Source: an uncultured Saprospiraceae bacterium (GTDB taxonomy: Bacteria; Bacteroidota; Bacteroidia; Chitinophagales; Saprospiraceae). Taken from it: a DNA stretch of 64,000 nucleotides. Shown in pieces: positions 19,052 to 28,018 of the stretch; positions within the stretch are counted from its first letter, which is position 1; each line of letters starts with the position of its first letter. The notes under the pieces are model-generated. The model saw only the letters and a program-made list of their open reading frames with translations. It was not told the DNA's origin and did no database searches. The DNA is taken from NCBI GenBank assembly GCA_937928045.1, contig CALFWO010000034.1, forward strand, positions 1-64,000, given 5' to 3'. Both the position numbers and the translations under genes were made by a program.

Positions 19052-19339
19052 ACTTATGGATTTACATTGTTGGAATTCAAATTTTCATTTCTGATAAGGA
19101 GTAATCCCTAATGCTTCGTTAGCGTTTAAGACGCTTTAGAATAGATAGCTTCTCCTAGCGCTGGCCATTGTCGCAAAAATTAAAAAGTACTAAGATTTCT
19201 TAAAATATTTTTAAGGTTTTCGTGTAAAGCGCCTATCTACTTAAACTTCTGTTAAATAGAAAAATAGATAAGTGGTAATCTTCTATATTTCACTCATCAA
19301 AGAGGCTATACTGCCAAATCAGCTCAAAACTACCAACAA

Positions 19340-19987
19340 ATGAAAAAGCTCTTTTTTTTATCCTTAGTCCTTCTTTTTACTTCTATACGTTCCATTGCGC
19401 AAGAAAGCAAATCTGCGATGCTTCTCAGTTTGAGTCCTAACCAAAATCACAGCTACTTCAATAAATCAACTCATGCTTACAGTTTTGATTTCAATGAAGA
19501 AATGGATTATACTGAATATGGTGGAAAACTTGGGATAGGCATTTCTATCCTCGATGGTTTCGGTATTCCTGTTCGCTATTACATTTCGCCAAAAATGGTT
19601 GCGGAGGCTGGATTATATTCTCGAACTATTTTATTAGCCAATACGGATTTTAGTGGAGATCCAGATTTCACAAGTGAAACAAGTGCGCAAATAGGTGTTG
19701 GATTTACATATTTTGGTGATCGTTTTTTAAAAGAAAAAAGAAAACGTAACAAAGTCCGTGCGCATGGTATTGCTACGCGCCTTGGGCATAAATTTGGCAA
19801 TTATCAATATACTACAGGTTCTATTGGCTGGGCAATGGAAAATTTTAGAGAGAACCGCACAAATAAATCATTTATTTTTGAATTAGGTTTGCAAGGAGGA
19901 TTCGCTGACTATGTATATAACGGTATAGAATATGGTAGTAACATCGGTGTTTATCTTCGTTGTCACTGGAATTTTTTCATAGACTAA
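19340..19987 (+). CDS. Exported outer-membrane-type protein, unknown function
   Basis: A 215-residue protein with a signal peptide MKKLFFLSLVLLFTSIRSIAQ cleaved after Gln21. The mature sequence alternates polar and hydrophobic residues with aromatic girdles and many Gly (GKLGIGISILDGFGIPVRYYI, AEAGLYSRTIL, IGVGFTYFGDRF, NIGVYLRCHWNFF), which suggests a small beta-barrel. No family assigned. A strong terminator follows directly. Confidence 0.65.
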   Translation: MKKLFFLSLVLLFTSIRSIAQESKSAMLLSLSPNQNHSYFNKSTHAYSFDFNEEMDYTEYGGKLGIGISILDGFGIPVRYYISPKMVAEAGLYSRTILLANTDFSGDPDFTSETSAQIGVGFTYFGDRFLKEKRKRNKVRAHGIATRLGHKFGNYQYTTGSIGWAMENFRENRTNKSFIFELGLQGGFADYVYNGIEYGSNIGVYLRCHWNFFID

Positions 19988-20010
19988 TTGATCTATTACA
20001 TCAGAAACGC

Positions 20011-20043
20011 AAAGACTGAAGCGGAACAACCGCCTCAGTCTTT
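20011..20043 (+). terminator. Intrinsic terminator after the outer-membrane protein gene
   Basis: Inverted repeat with a 14-base arm at 20011-20024, a five-base loop and the pairing arm at 20030-20043 (one A/C mismatch), followed by a T tract. It starts 24 bases after the stop codon. Confidence 0.85.
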
Positions 20044-20335
20044 TTATTTTTATCCTTTATTTGAAGCAAAAATAACTCTTAGCTAAACAAATGTGATGAT
20101 TGAGATGTGCAGACATTTTGAAATTCATTAAATGGAATTGGTAATATCGAAGCTTTTGAATTTAGGTAATCAAGCCAAGTAGATACTTTAAATAAGTAAA
20201 TCGAACTAGATAACTCTTTTCTTGCCATCAAATTATTATCATTAACTTTTATAATGATTAAAATCCAATAGAATTAGTGGTTGTAAGAACCCTTTTCGAC
20301 TACTGAACATTTTTTAATTTTTCTTACAATTTTTC

Positions 20336-20625
20336 TTATTTATCTTTTTTGTATTGAAATTTAGCATCTAAGGTTTCCAAAAATCCTTTTTCTTGTATTG
20401 ATGTCAGAGATGTTTTCTTCATTCTTTCTCTACTCATCACGGAAGCTTTTTGATATTGCGCTGTAAGGTCAGCTAAAGCTCGCGTGCATTTTAATCTCGT
20501 TTCTTTTTATGAAAAATAATATTTGAATGAAATCAGTCACGACTTGGTTTTGATCGAAAATTGCTATTGCATTGCTTGTATAAAGCTCTTGAATTATTTT
20601 GGCCGACACCAACTTTTCATTCTGT
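20336..20625 (-). pseudogene. Probable decayed small gene in a long intergenic region
   Basis: Two open stretches abut on the reverse strand in different frames. The upstream one (about 20625 to 20480) reads ...VSAKIIQELYTSNAIAIF and DFIQILFFIKRNE. The downstream one (about 20505 to 20336) reads RALADLTAQYQKASVMSRER and ends FLETLDAKFQYKKDK before a stop. The amino-acid composition is protein-like and helical, and a one-base frameshift near 20490 would join them into about 100 residues. No good start codon is present. I do not recognise the family, and chance cannot be excluded. The rest of the region from 20044 to 20749 shows nothing else. Confidence 0.35.
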
Positions 20626-20749
20626 TAGTTTAATTAAAAAAGAATCTAACGGTAACGTTTTTTTAAAATGCTTCACTTAGTAGTATAACCTCGGTTTTAC
20701 TTAACAAGTAAACTAGCATTTATTAAATTCTATTTAAAACCACTCCGGA

Positions 20750-22651
20750 ATGAAAAAGGATACCCTTCTTTTTACTAACGACATTAAGGCCGCAATAAAG
20801 GAAATTCAAAACATAGGCGGGCGCATAAGTCAAGAGTTCACTAACCATGTTTTTGTTGCCAATTTACCAGACTCAATTGATATAAAATCGTTAAGATTTT
20901 CCAGTACTAAACCTAAAAGTAAGTTGGATAGTAAGTCCGAACTTTTGTCAAAATCCTGGAACAATTTAGTTGATAAATCCAAAAATCGATCAATATCGAG
21001 GTCAATTTCGCAAACAGAAGGGCTTAAATGGGATGCAGAAGGATATTCAACACCTAATCATCCTGAAACATTGGATGATGCAGAACTAACTGATCATCAT
21101 CATAAATCTGCTGCTCCTCAAAGGTCTACAGGTACTCCAAGTAGTCTTTATATGACTGGATCTATTGCAGTGGGAATTGTAATTGTTTCGGGTAATACGG
21201 ATGCCTTACGCATAACAGAAGATGAACAAACCAAACTAATTCAAGAGATTCAAATGGGATTAGATTTTCTTGCAAACGCAGAGCCTAGAGCTAATATTAC
21301 ATTTAAGTATGATGTAAACATAATCGACATTGATGCGATACCAGGTTCTGTTTCTACTTTTGAATCTGCAGAAGCTCCTTGGAGAAACGCAGCATTAGGG
21401 CAGATGAGTTACGATGAATCGAGACAGGGATCAATAGATTATGTAAATGATCTTAAAGATTCTAAAAAAACGAATTGGGCTTATGTTGCTTATTTTACCA
21501 AATATCCATTGCATCATTTTGCCTACGCTGAATATGAAAAAACGACAATGTCTTTTTTTAATGATGGTTGGGGAGTAGATAATATCCATAAAATATTTGC
21601 CCACGAAACTTGTCATGTTTTTGGTGCAGCAGACGAATATGGTGATTGTAGTTGTAACTCTAGGCATGGATATTTAGCAATTCCAAATAGTAATTGTACC
21701 AGTTGTTCAGGACCTCAGGAAGTTTGTTTAATGAGTAGCAATAGCTTGAAGCTTTGCGAATGGACTAGAGGGCAATTGGGTTGGGATGAAAGCCTTTTTC
21801 CTCAAAAAGAACAGAAAATTGGAAACGGAATATTTACTATACAACAGAAAAGCACTCAAAGATATCTTGATGCTTTTGAATCAAAGAATAAAGATTTTGC
21901 TGTCGTCACGAGAAGAAAACAGAATAATGCTACTCAAAAATGGAACTTGAATTTGGTAGGCAAAGTATTCACGATCCAGCAAAAAAGCAGTGGAAGATTC
22001 TTAGATGCGTATTCTAGTGCAAATAGAGATTATAGTTGTGTTACAAGAACTGCTCAAAATAATGATACCCAAAGGTGGGTAATATTGCCATCATCAAATC
22101 ATTTAGGAACATATACTATTCAACAACTTTCTAACAATCGTTTTTTGGATGCTTATGAGACTTCATCTAATAGTTATTCTGCAAATACAAAAATAAACCA
22201 ACAAAACGATTCTCAAAAATGGAGATTATATCCAGTTGGAGTCAATACGTACAAGCTTGAACATTTAGTCAATGGTAGATTTCTGTCTGCTTATCAAAAT
22301 TCTTTAAATGACTATTCTACAATTACTCAAATTTCAGAAAATGATGATGCTCAACATTGGATATTAACGCCAATTGGTGGAGTTTATAATATCCAACAAA
22401 TGAGTAGTGGAAGATTATTAGATGCTTATGAAACTAGTGATCATGATTTCTCTGCAGTAACCAGGCAGTCCGAATTTTTGGATAATCAAAAATTTGTAAT
22501 CCTTCCTTCTGAAACTGGTGATTATTCAATTCAACAAATGAGTACTTCCAGGTTCTTGGATGCTTACACTACAACTGCTCGAGATCATGCAGTTAATACG
22601 AGTACGAGACAAAACGATAATACACAACGGTGGATATTAAAACGAATTTGA
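20750..22651 (+). CDS. Zinc metallopeptidase with six QxW beta-trefoil repeats
   Basis: A 633-residue protein. Residues 1-60 resemble a subtilisin-type propeptide/I9 fold (AIKEIQNIGGRISQEFTNHV). The peptidase domain (about 135-350) has HETCHVFGAADEYGD with H285, E286 and H289; D295 is the likely third zinc ligand, as in HExxHxxGxxD peptidases. It is followed by a Cys-rich stretch (CSCNSRHG, CTSCSGPQEVC, LCEW). Residues 360-633 are six repeats of about 45 residues with [FY]xIQQ.S..R[FLY]LDAY and a terminal QKW/QRW, the ricin-B-lectin QxW signature (repeat five has QKF), enough for two trefoils. There is no classical signal peptide, which is odd for such a protein. First gene of a four-gene forward run. 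Confidence 0.78.
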   Translation: MKKDTLLFTNDIKAAIKEIQNIGGRISQEFTNHVFVANLPDSIDIKSLRFSSTKPKSKLDSKSELLSKSWNNLVDKSKNRSISRSISQTEGLKWDAEGYSTPNHPETLDDAELTDHHHKSAAPQRSTGTPSSLYMTGSIAVGIVIVSGNTDALRITEDEQTKLIQEIQMGLDFLANAEPRANITFKYDVNIIDIDAIPGSVSTFESAEAPWRNAALGQMSYDESRQGSIDYVNDLKDSKKTNWAYVAYFTKYPLHHFAYAEYEKTTMSFFNDGWGVDNIHKIFAHETCHVFGAADEYGDCSCNSRHGYLAIPNSNCTSCSGPQEVCLMSSNSLKLCEWTRGQLGWDESLFPQKEQKIGNGIFTIQQKSTQRYLDAFESKNKDFAVVTRRKQNNATQKWNLNLVGKVFTIQQKSSGRFLDAYSSANRDYSCVTRTAQNNDTQRWVILPSSNHLGTYTIQQLSNNRFLDAYETSSNSYSANTKINQQNDSQKWRLYPVGVNTYKLEHLVNGRFLSAYQNSLNDYSTITQISENDDAQHWILTPIGGVYNIQQMSSGRLLDAYETSDHDFSAVTRQSEFLDNQKFVILPSETGDYSIQQMSTSRFLDAYTTTARDHAVNTSTRQNDNTQRWILKRI

Positions 22652-22724
22652 CGAGGATCAAATCTACACAAGGTGTTATCAGAGAACAACATGTATTTTT
22701 TAATCTTTTAAAATGTAAATTGAT

Positions 22725-23516
22725 ATGGCCAAAGTAAAAGCAAAAACAGCTTCGGCAAAAAAGGCTGCCCCAAAAATGGCAGCAACAAAGAAACCAAAAG
22801 CTGGGAGAAAAGCTGCAACTCGAACTAGAAAAAGAGGGCGACCTACCGCTAGTAAAGCTATCGCTCAGAATACGAATGCTGTTGATAATGTAAAAGTTCA
22901 AATGGCAATGAAAGCAGTTGATGCGGCATCGGCTGCATTGAAAAATCTAAAATCATCTGGTGTTTCAAAGGCGCCTTCAAAAGCACCAGATTTTGCCGCT
23001 GAAATAGGAGCCATTGATTTCAATAAGATGATAAGTGGGCCACTACAAGCAGCTGTTGATGCTCAAGTGGCATCCTCTTTAGCTTCAATTGAATTCATCA
23101 ATGCGGTCGGCTTTAAAGGAGAAGGTGATGATCGTGAATTGGTAATGGTCGATTTCTCGCATAAAAAGGTAGATGTCAATGATGATGGGGAAGCTGTTCC
23201 TTCCGAGATTTTTATAAAAGTTCCTTTACTGGCTATGGTTCAAGTACCTAGTTTAAGAATTGAACATGTAGTTATCGATTTTAATGTCAAGCTTAATTCT
23301 GTAGAAACTGCGAATACTTCTCAATCACTAGGAGTTGATGCTTCTGTGCAAGGCGGATGGGGACCTGTTAAATTTAAAGTTTCTGCAGCCTACAAAAGAT
23401 CATCCTCCAGAGGTATTAAGGTTGAACGAGAGTATGCGCTCAATGTAAATGTCAAAGCTGTTCAGGATGAAATGGCTCCAGGATTGGAGCGAATTTTAAA
23501 TATTCTTGCTGGATAG
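22725..23516 (+). CDS. DUF2589-like protein with histone/AT-hook-like N-terminus
   Basis: A 263-residue protein. Residues 1-50 are dominated by Lys and Ala and contain RTRKRGRPTASK, which carries the AT-hook core RGRP. From about 95 on it matches the pattern I associate with DUF2589: ISGPLQAAVDAQVASSLASI, INAVGFKG, VPLLAMVQVPSLRIEHVVID and FNVKLNSVET, ending in a beta-rich region and the short helix APGLERILNILAG. DUF2589 has no known function. It lies 73 bases after the metallopeptidase gene and 44 before the next. The basic tail suggests nucleic-acid or polyanion binding; this is inference. Confidence 0.7.
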   Translation: MAKVKAKTASAKKAAPKMAATKKPKAGRKAATRTRKRGRPTASKAIAQNTNAVDNVKVQMAMKAVDAASAALKNLKSSGVSKAPSKAPDFAAEIGAIDFNKMISGPLQAAVDAQVASSLASIEFINAVGFKGEGDDRELVMVDFSHKKVDVNDDGEAVPSEIFIKVPLLAMVQVPSLRIEHVVIDFNVKLNSVETANTSQSLGVDASVQGGWGPVKFKVSAAYKRSSSRGIKVEREYALNVNVKAVQDEMAPGLERILNILAG

Positions 23517-23560
23517 TCCGCATTAAATAATTTAATTGTAAACTTCTCAATTGTCAAATT

Positions 23561-24361
23561 ATGAATACCATTACTTTATCCGACTATCTAGGATATATTT
23601 TTAGCGAAATAGTTGAAGCCAGAGCAATAGCTGATAATCATTCAAAGGAGATAGCTGAGAAGTACTCTAAAGACGAGGTACTGAAAAGCTTTTCGGTACC
23701 TCGTTTCAAAATTCCAGAAATGAATCTGAATATTCCTGTTTTGGTTACCGGCGCAAAGTTAGAAAACACATTTAGATTTAAAATGACTGAGGACGCTTTC
23801 AAGAATATGATTACTGCTCAGCTTAACTATATAGTAAATTCTTTACGAAAGAAAAAATCTGATTTCACTAAAATATTAGATATTAAACCCATACCAATAA
23901 AGATTAGACCGGGCGTGGTCGTCCCAGTAAGTCCTAGAAAGGCTAAAGCAAATTCTAAAATTCAGAAAAGTGCAAGCATCATTAGTTCATTCTATAATCA
24001 GTTGAAAGCAAGTAGTGATGAGCAAACTATTGTTCAGATTTGTGAAATTCGTTTTGCTGAATTATTAAAGAAAACATTAGTAAATGAAAAGTTGGAACCT
24101 ATTTATAAAGCCAAATATCCGAACAGTGAACTTTATTTCTCTTCAGTAATAAAGATTATTGAAATTGTTGAGAATAACTATGTAATTGAAAAAGTAAAAG
24201 TAGATAATCTGCTGGTCAGTCCATTGACGAATATTGTGAAATCAGAAGGCGATGAAAATTCAATTTTTACCATAAATGCTAAAATCGTTGAGGATGGTGT
24301 ATTTATTAAAACAGTACAAGACGAGCAAGGCAATGAAAAAAAGGTAGTAGACTTTGAATAA
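23561..24361 (+). CDS. Unrecognised protein in the DUF2589 gene run
   Basis: A 266-residue protein without signal peptide or membrane segment. The N-terminal helix ITLSDYLGYIFSEIVEARAIAD is followed by a beta-rich stretch VPRFKIPEMNLNIPVLVTGAKLEN, reminiscent of the VPLLxxVxxPSL strand pattern in the DUF2589 neighbour, so the two may be distant relatives or partners. Pro/Ile-rich IKPIPIKIRPGVVVPVSPRK sits mid-protein, then a helical region and a beta-rich C-terminus. No family name can be given. The stop is six bases before the next start, indicating an operon. Confidence 0.6.
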   Translation: MNTITLSDYLGYIFSEIVEARAIADNHSKEIAEKYSKDEVLKSFSVPRFKIPEMNLNIPVLVTGAKLENTFRFKMTEDAFKNMITAQLNYIVNSLRKKKSDFTKILDIKPIPIKIRPGVVVPVSPRKAKANSKIQKSASIISSFYNQLKASSDEQTIVQICEIRFAELLKKTLVNEKLEPIYKAKYPNSELYFSSVIKIIEIVENNYVIEKVKVDNLLVSPLTNIVKSEGDENSIFTINAKIVEDGVFIKTVQDEQGNEKKVVDFE

Positions 24362-24367
24362 AATATT

Positions 24368-24955
24368 ATGTGGAAATTATATCATCATCAAATTCAGCAA
24401 ATTTCAGAATTGCAAAACTTGTTAATTGAAAGTTTATCGGCTTATCATCGAAAAGACTTTCATTACGTAAGTAAATTTGAAATATTAATTACAAAATTGA
24501 TTGACTGGACTAAATCTTCGAATCGCTCCGAGATCTTATCGAGAATTTTAATTATATCTAGTGAGTTTACCCATGCAATTCGTGGTCTAGATCCCCAGAA
24601 ATTGATTAAAATTACAACTGGAAGAAATGACTTCAAACGCATTTATTTTTTGAAGTCCGTTACTAGCGTAGAAGAAATACTTGCTAATGAAAAAAGTAAA
24701 ATACAATCAGCAATAGAAGAAGCTAAAAAGGATATCTCCACTTTGGTACTTTCGGCTATTCAATCTGGTAGTCTTGATATCACAACGCTAGCAAACAAGG
24801 ATCAAGGAGATGTACTTGCATTCTGGAAATCATTAAATGGAAGTGGTGATGTGATAGCGATTAAATCCAGAATATCGACTCGGGTAGGTCTAACCGATAT
24901 TCAATTAATAATTCTTGAGCTTTTTGCTAAAATTAGTGAAGGCCTGGCTGTTTAA
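24368..24955 (+). CDS. Unrecognised helical protein, last gene of the DUF2589 run
   Basis: A 195-residue cytoplasmic-looking protein, mostly helical (QISELQNLLIESLSAYH, EEILANEKSKIQSAIEEAKK), with a central basic patch and no known motif. It begins six bases after the previous gene and closes the unit; the next gene is convergent. Because the four genes 20750-24955 are so closely spaced in one direction, they probably act together, but no function can be assigned. Confidence 0.6.
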   Translation: MWKLYHHQIQQISELQNLLIESLSAYHRKDFHYVSKFEILITKLIDWTKSSNRSEILSRILIISSEFTHAIRGLDPQKLIKITTGRNDFKRIYFLKSVTSVEEILANEKSKIQSAIEEAKKDISTLVLSAIQSGSLDITTLANKDQGDVLAFWKSLNGSGDVIAIKSRISTRVGLTDIQLIILELFAKISEGLAV

Positions 24956-25039
24956 AATCGAGTTAATTTGACGCTTTGAATTCGATTGTTAAAAAAAAAT
25001 ATGGCGGTACGTAAATAGAGTTGATTCAAGATTATTGTT

Positions 25040-25981
25040 TTACGACATCTCCTTGATCAATGTCAATTTCTCCTTTTCCTTCTCCGCGGTCTTATGTGTA
25101 TTGATCGTTTTCTTGTGATCCAATGTATTCAAAAGTCGAACTACTTCGTCCATCATGGCTTCCATTAGATGAATCGTACTCGACAATTTTTTTCTTACTA
25201 TCCAATCATTGATCAAATGATTATTATAAGCTTTTATGAATAAATCAAATTTGATCGTATTCGTCGCTGTTTGAAGTCTTTTCGACTCATGAACATCTTC
25301 TAACTCTTCTTCAAATTTAATTAATTGAACTTTTAAGGATTGGAATTTAGCAACAGCGACGTCTACAACGCTTTTTTCTGTATGGTAATTAGGAACGTTT
25401 TCTTCATCTTGCCCCCAGTCTCTCATTTCTGCAGCTTTTTTTAAAAGCGCCGTAATTTCAGCAAGATTACGTTTACATTTTAATCCAATATCTTTGGCCT
25501 CAAACAGTTCTCGGTTAAATTTTACTAATTCATCAATTTCTTTATACACAATCAATAATTCAGCATTCTTTTGAGGACCATCTTTTTTTAAAGTTCTTTC
25601 TCGAAGTCGCAACAAACGCTCTAGGTTTTCTTCCTGGAGATCTCGGCCTGAGATTTTTTGATTCAAAATGTCTTTTTCGAAATTCAATGGAGTCAAAGAT
25701 TCTCTCGCATCTTTAAGCATCAAAACAGCGTGCAAATATTCTTGTTTTTCTATTTCTAATTGCTCCGCGTCATAGCCTAAGATGCTTTTGAAAAGTACTT
25801 TCCTTGACTTAGCTTCTAACACCAGAATGTCATTGTATTCAGACGCCACTTGTGCTTCGAATTTTCTAATAATTTCCTCTTGCTCTAAAATATTTCGGTG
25901 TATTGATATCAAATATTTCTCCGCTAAGATTATGGATTGCATTTCGTTAATAGCAGCAGTAATTTGATCATCTAATATCAT
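25040..25981 (-). CDS. Coiled-coil protein of unknown function
   Basis: A 313-residue protein, almost entirely charged helix with heptad-like spacing (IHRNILEQEEIIRKFEAQVA, LQEENLERLLRLRERTLKK, LKVQLIKFEEELEDVHESKR). No signal peptide, membrane segment or enzymatic motif. It is the last gene of a reverse operon, 15 bases behind maf, and convergent with the DUF2589 run. A structural or scaffolding role is likely. Confidence 0.65.
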   Translation of the reverse strand: MILDDQITAAINEMQSIILAEKYLISIHRNILEQEEIIRKFEAQVASEYNDILVLEAKSRKVLFKSILGYDAEQLEIEKQEYLHAVLMLKDARESLTPLNFEKDILNQKISGRDLQEENLERLLRLRERTLKKDGPQKNAELLIVYKEIDELVKFNRELFEAKDIGLKCKRNLAEITALLKKAAEMRDWGQDEENVPNYHTEKSVVDVAVAKFQSLKVQLIKFEEELEDVHESKRLQTATNTIKFDLFIKAYNNHLINDWIVRKKLSSTIHLMEAMMDEVVRLLNTLDHKKTINTHKTAEKEKEKLTLIKEMS

Positions 25982-25996
25982 GAACTTATATTTATA

Positions 25997-26563
25997 CTAC
26001 AATTTACTCATTTCTTCATACACCCGGTAGACTGGTAATCCCATTATGTTTGTATAGCTCCCTTCCATCTTTAGAATCTTACAATGGCCGATCCATTCTT
26101 GGATCCCATATGCTCCAGCCTTATCATATGGTTTACAAGTCTCCAAATAGTATTCTATTTCTGTATCCGACAGTTCAGCAAAGGTAACTTTGGAATGGTC
26201 AGAAAAAGATTTTTGAATATCCTTAGTTTGAATCGTTACACCAGTTATTACGGTATGTGTTTGTCCAGACAAAGTTTTTAATATCCGAATGGCATCTGTT
26301 TTGTCCACCGGCTTTTCATAAACTTTATTGTTAAAAACAACAATCGTATCAGCCGTTAAAACACAGTTTTTATCAGTCAAAAATTCGGATCCAGCCGCTG
26401 CTTTTTTTTGAGATATATACTCCGCAATTTTATTCGTCTCCAATTCTAGCGGATAAGATTCATCAATATCTTTCGTCCTAACTTCAAAGTTAAAACCGGC
26501 CTCTCGAAGTAACTGACTTCTCCTAGGGGACTTTGATAACAAAATTATTTTTCTTCTAATCAT
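25997..26563 (-). CDS. maf: Maf-family nucleoside triphosphate pyrophosphatase
   Basis: A 188-residue Maf protein: IILLSKSPRRSQLLREAGFNFEV at the start (the SxSPRR substrate loop), VLTADTIVVFNNKVYEKP with the metal-binding region, and KAGAYGIQEWIG near the end. Maf proteins hydrolyse non-canonical or pyrimidine NTPs (dTTP/UTP) to monophosphates and can influence septation. Its ATG overlaps the stop of the UbiA gene by four bases. Confidence 0.93.
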   Translation of the reverse strand: MIRRKIILLSKSPRRSQLLREAGFNFEVRTKDIDESYPLELETNKIAEYISQKKAAAGSEFLTDKNCVLTADTIVVFNNKVYEKPVDKTDAIRILKTLSGQTHTVITGVTIQTKDIQKSFSDHSKVTFAELSDTEIEYYLETCKPYDKAGAYGIQEWIGHCKILKMEGSYTNIMGLPVYRVYEEMSKL

Positions 26564-27486
26564 AAAACTTCAAATCTAAATATAACGATCAAAACCAATC
26601 CCGCTAACATGATGAATTTCATCCAATTACTTAACCAAGAAAAATCTTTGGATAACTTGGCACTTGCCAGTTTAAATAAAAAAATACCTATAGGAATTAT
26701 TATTGCTAAAACAGCCCATAAAAATGAAAACTTCCAGCCACGTGCTCCTATGCTAGCACTAAAGTAACCCAAGCTTCCAAGCAGCATTATGGAAAAAAGT
26801 AGGATCACTGCTTTGCTTCGGTTCAATCCCCAAATTATGGGCAAGGTTCTGCAGCCCTGATTTTTATCACCTTCAATGTCTTCAATATCTTTTACAATCT
26901 CCCGAATGATGGTGGTTAAAAATGCGAATAAAATGTATATCAACAAAAGGATGATGCCAAAAGTACCTGTTGATTCATTACTTAATTGTTGGATAGCTGG
27001 CCATTCCGCAACGAGTAAAACGCCCGGAACAAATGCGCAAAACAAAGCGACAATGACATTTCCAAATAAGGGAGCTCGCTTAAAGCTATGTGAATAAGTC
27101 CACAGCAAAATCCATGCAATTGGATATAATAATAACAAAGTAAAGTTTCCAATGGACCAACTGAGATATGCTGATAAGACTAAGCCAACTATACCAAGTA
27201 GACTGTACAATTTTCGGCCAGCTTTCGAAGAAATCCCATTGCCAATAATGACCTTCCCAGGCTTATTGATGACATCAATTTTTTCGTCAAAAATGTCATT
27301 TATAATATAACCCCCCGCACCAATAAGCATAGTCGTTAAAACTAGCAAACCGAATTGAAAAAGATTTAGTCTGACAGTTATTTCGGCCGATGATAAAATA
27401 GGATAGAGTAATAGTAGTCCAATTAGGCACTGTGTGCAACCAACTATGAGCAAGTTCTTCCAACGAATAAGCTGAAAAAATTTCAT
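26560..27486 (-). CDS. UbiA-family prenyltransferase
   Basis: A membrane protein of about 308 residues with eight or nine hydrophobic helices. The first Asp-rich motif is IINDIFDEKIDVINKPGK, the second KDIEDIEGDKNQGCRTLP; both chelate Mg-prenyl diphosphate. Family members transfer prenyl groups to quinone, haem or glycerol-phosphate acceptors; the KIDVINKPG form resembles geranylgeranylglycerol-phosphate synthases, but the acceptor is uncertain. The start at 27486 is chosen because it forms an ATGA overlap with the upstream HAD gene; an earlier in-frame ATG at 27531 would run far into that gene. Confidence 0.87.
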   Translation of the reverse strand: MKFFQLIRWKNLLIVGCTQCLIGLLLLYPILSSAEITVRLNLFQFGLLVLTTMLIGAGGYIINDIFDEKIDVINKPGKVIIGNGISSKAGRKLYSLLGIVGLVLSAYLSWSIGNFTLLLLYPIAWILLWTYSHSFKRAPLFGNVIVALFCAFVPGVLLVAEWPAIQQLSNESTGTFGIILLLIYILFAFLTTIIREIVKDIEDIEGDKNQGCRTLPIIWGLNRSKAVILLFSIMLLGSLGYFSASIGARGWKFSFLWAVLAIIIPIGIFLFKLASAKLSKDFSWLSNWMKFIMLAGLVLIVIFRFEVL

Positions 27487-28016
27487 GTAGTTGGACTGTT
27501 CGATAGGGAGGCATTTTGACCTGGCCAACAACCAGCAATTTTTAGTGTTTTTTCAATCACATCCCGAACGCATCCCTCTCCGCCATTGACTGGCGAAATA
27601 TATCTAGAAATTTCCCGAATCTCAGGACAAGCGTTTTGTGGACATACAGGAACTCCTACCATTCGCATTGGTATCAAATCAGGAATATCATCTCCCATAT
27701 AGGCGATAGACGCGAGATCCAAGTCATATAGATCTACGACTTCCTTCAAAACAACTTTTTTATCCTTGACACCATAATAGACGGCATTGATTCCCAAGTT
27801 CTGCAATCGCTTGACGACTCCTTCCGATTTTCCACCAGTTATAATGCCCACGAAATAGCCTTTTTCAACTGCAACTTTAAGGGCATAACCGTCGCGAACA
27901 TTCATATTTCGCAGCATACTACCATCCTCTTGAACTAATACTTGGGCATTGGTAAGTACGCCATCCACATCAAAGAGGAATCCTTTAATTTCATTAAATG
28001 CCGCTAAGTAATTCAT
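27483..28016 (-). CDS. KdsC-like HAD phosphatase
   Basis: A 177-residue C0-type HAD phosphatase. Motif I FLFDVDGVLTNAQV (nucleophile Asp), motif II VGIITGGKS, and motif III AYMGDDIPDLIPM are all present. KdsC proteins convert KDO-8-phosphate to KDO for lipopolysaccharide synthesis; here KDO genes are not adjacent, so that substrate is by family resemblance. It sits two bases behind iscX and overlaps the UbiA gene by four bases. Confidence 0.88.
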   Translation of the reverse strand: MNYLAAFNEIKGFLFDVDGVLTNAQVLVQEDGSMLRNMNVRDGYALKVAVEKGYFVGIITGGKSEGVVKRLQNLGINAVYYGVKDKKVVLKEVVDLYDLDLASIAYMGDDIPDLIPMRMVGVPVCPQNACPEIREISRYISPVNGGEGCVRDVIEKTLKIAGCWPGQNASLSNSPTT

Positions 28017-28018
28017 GC

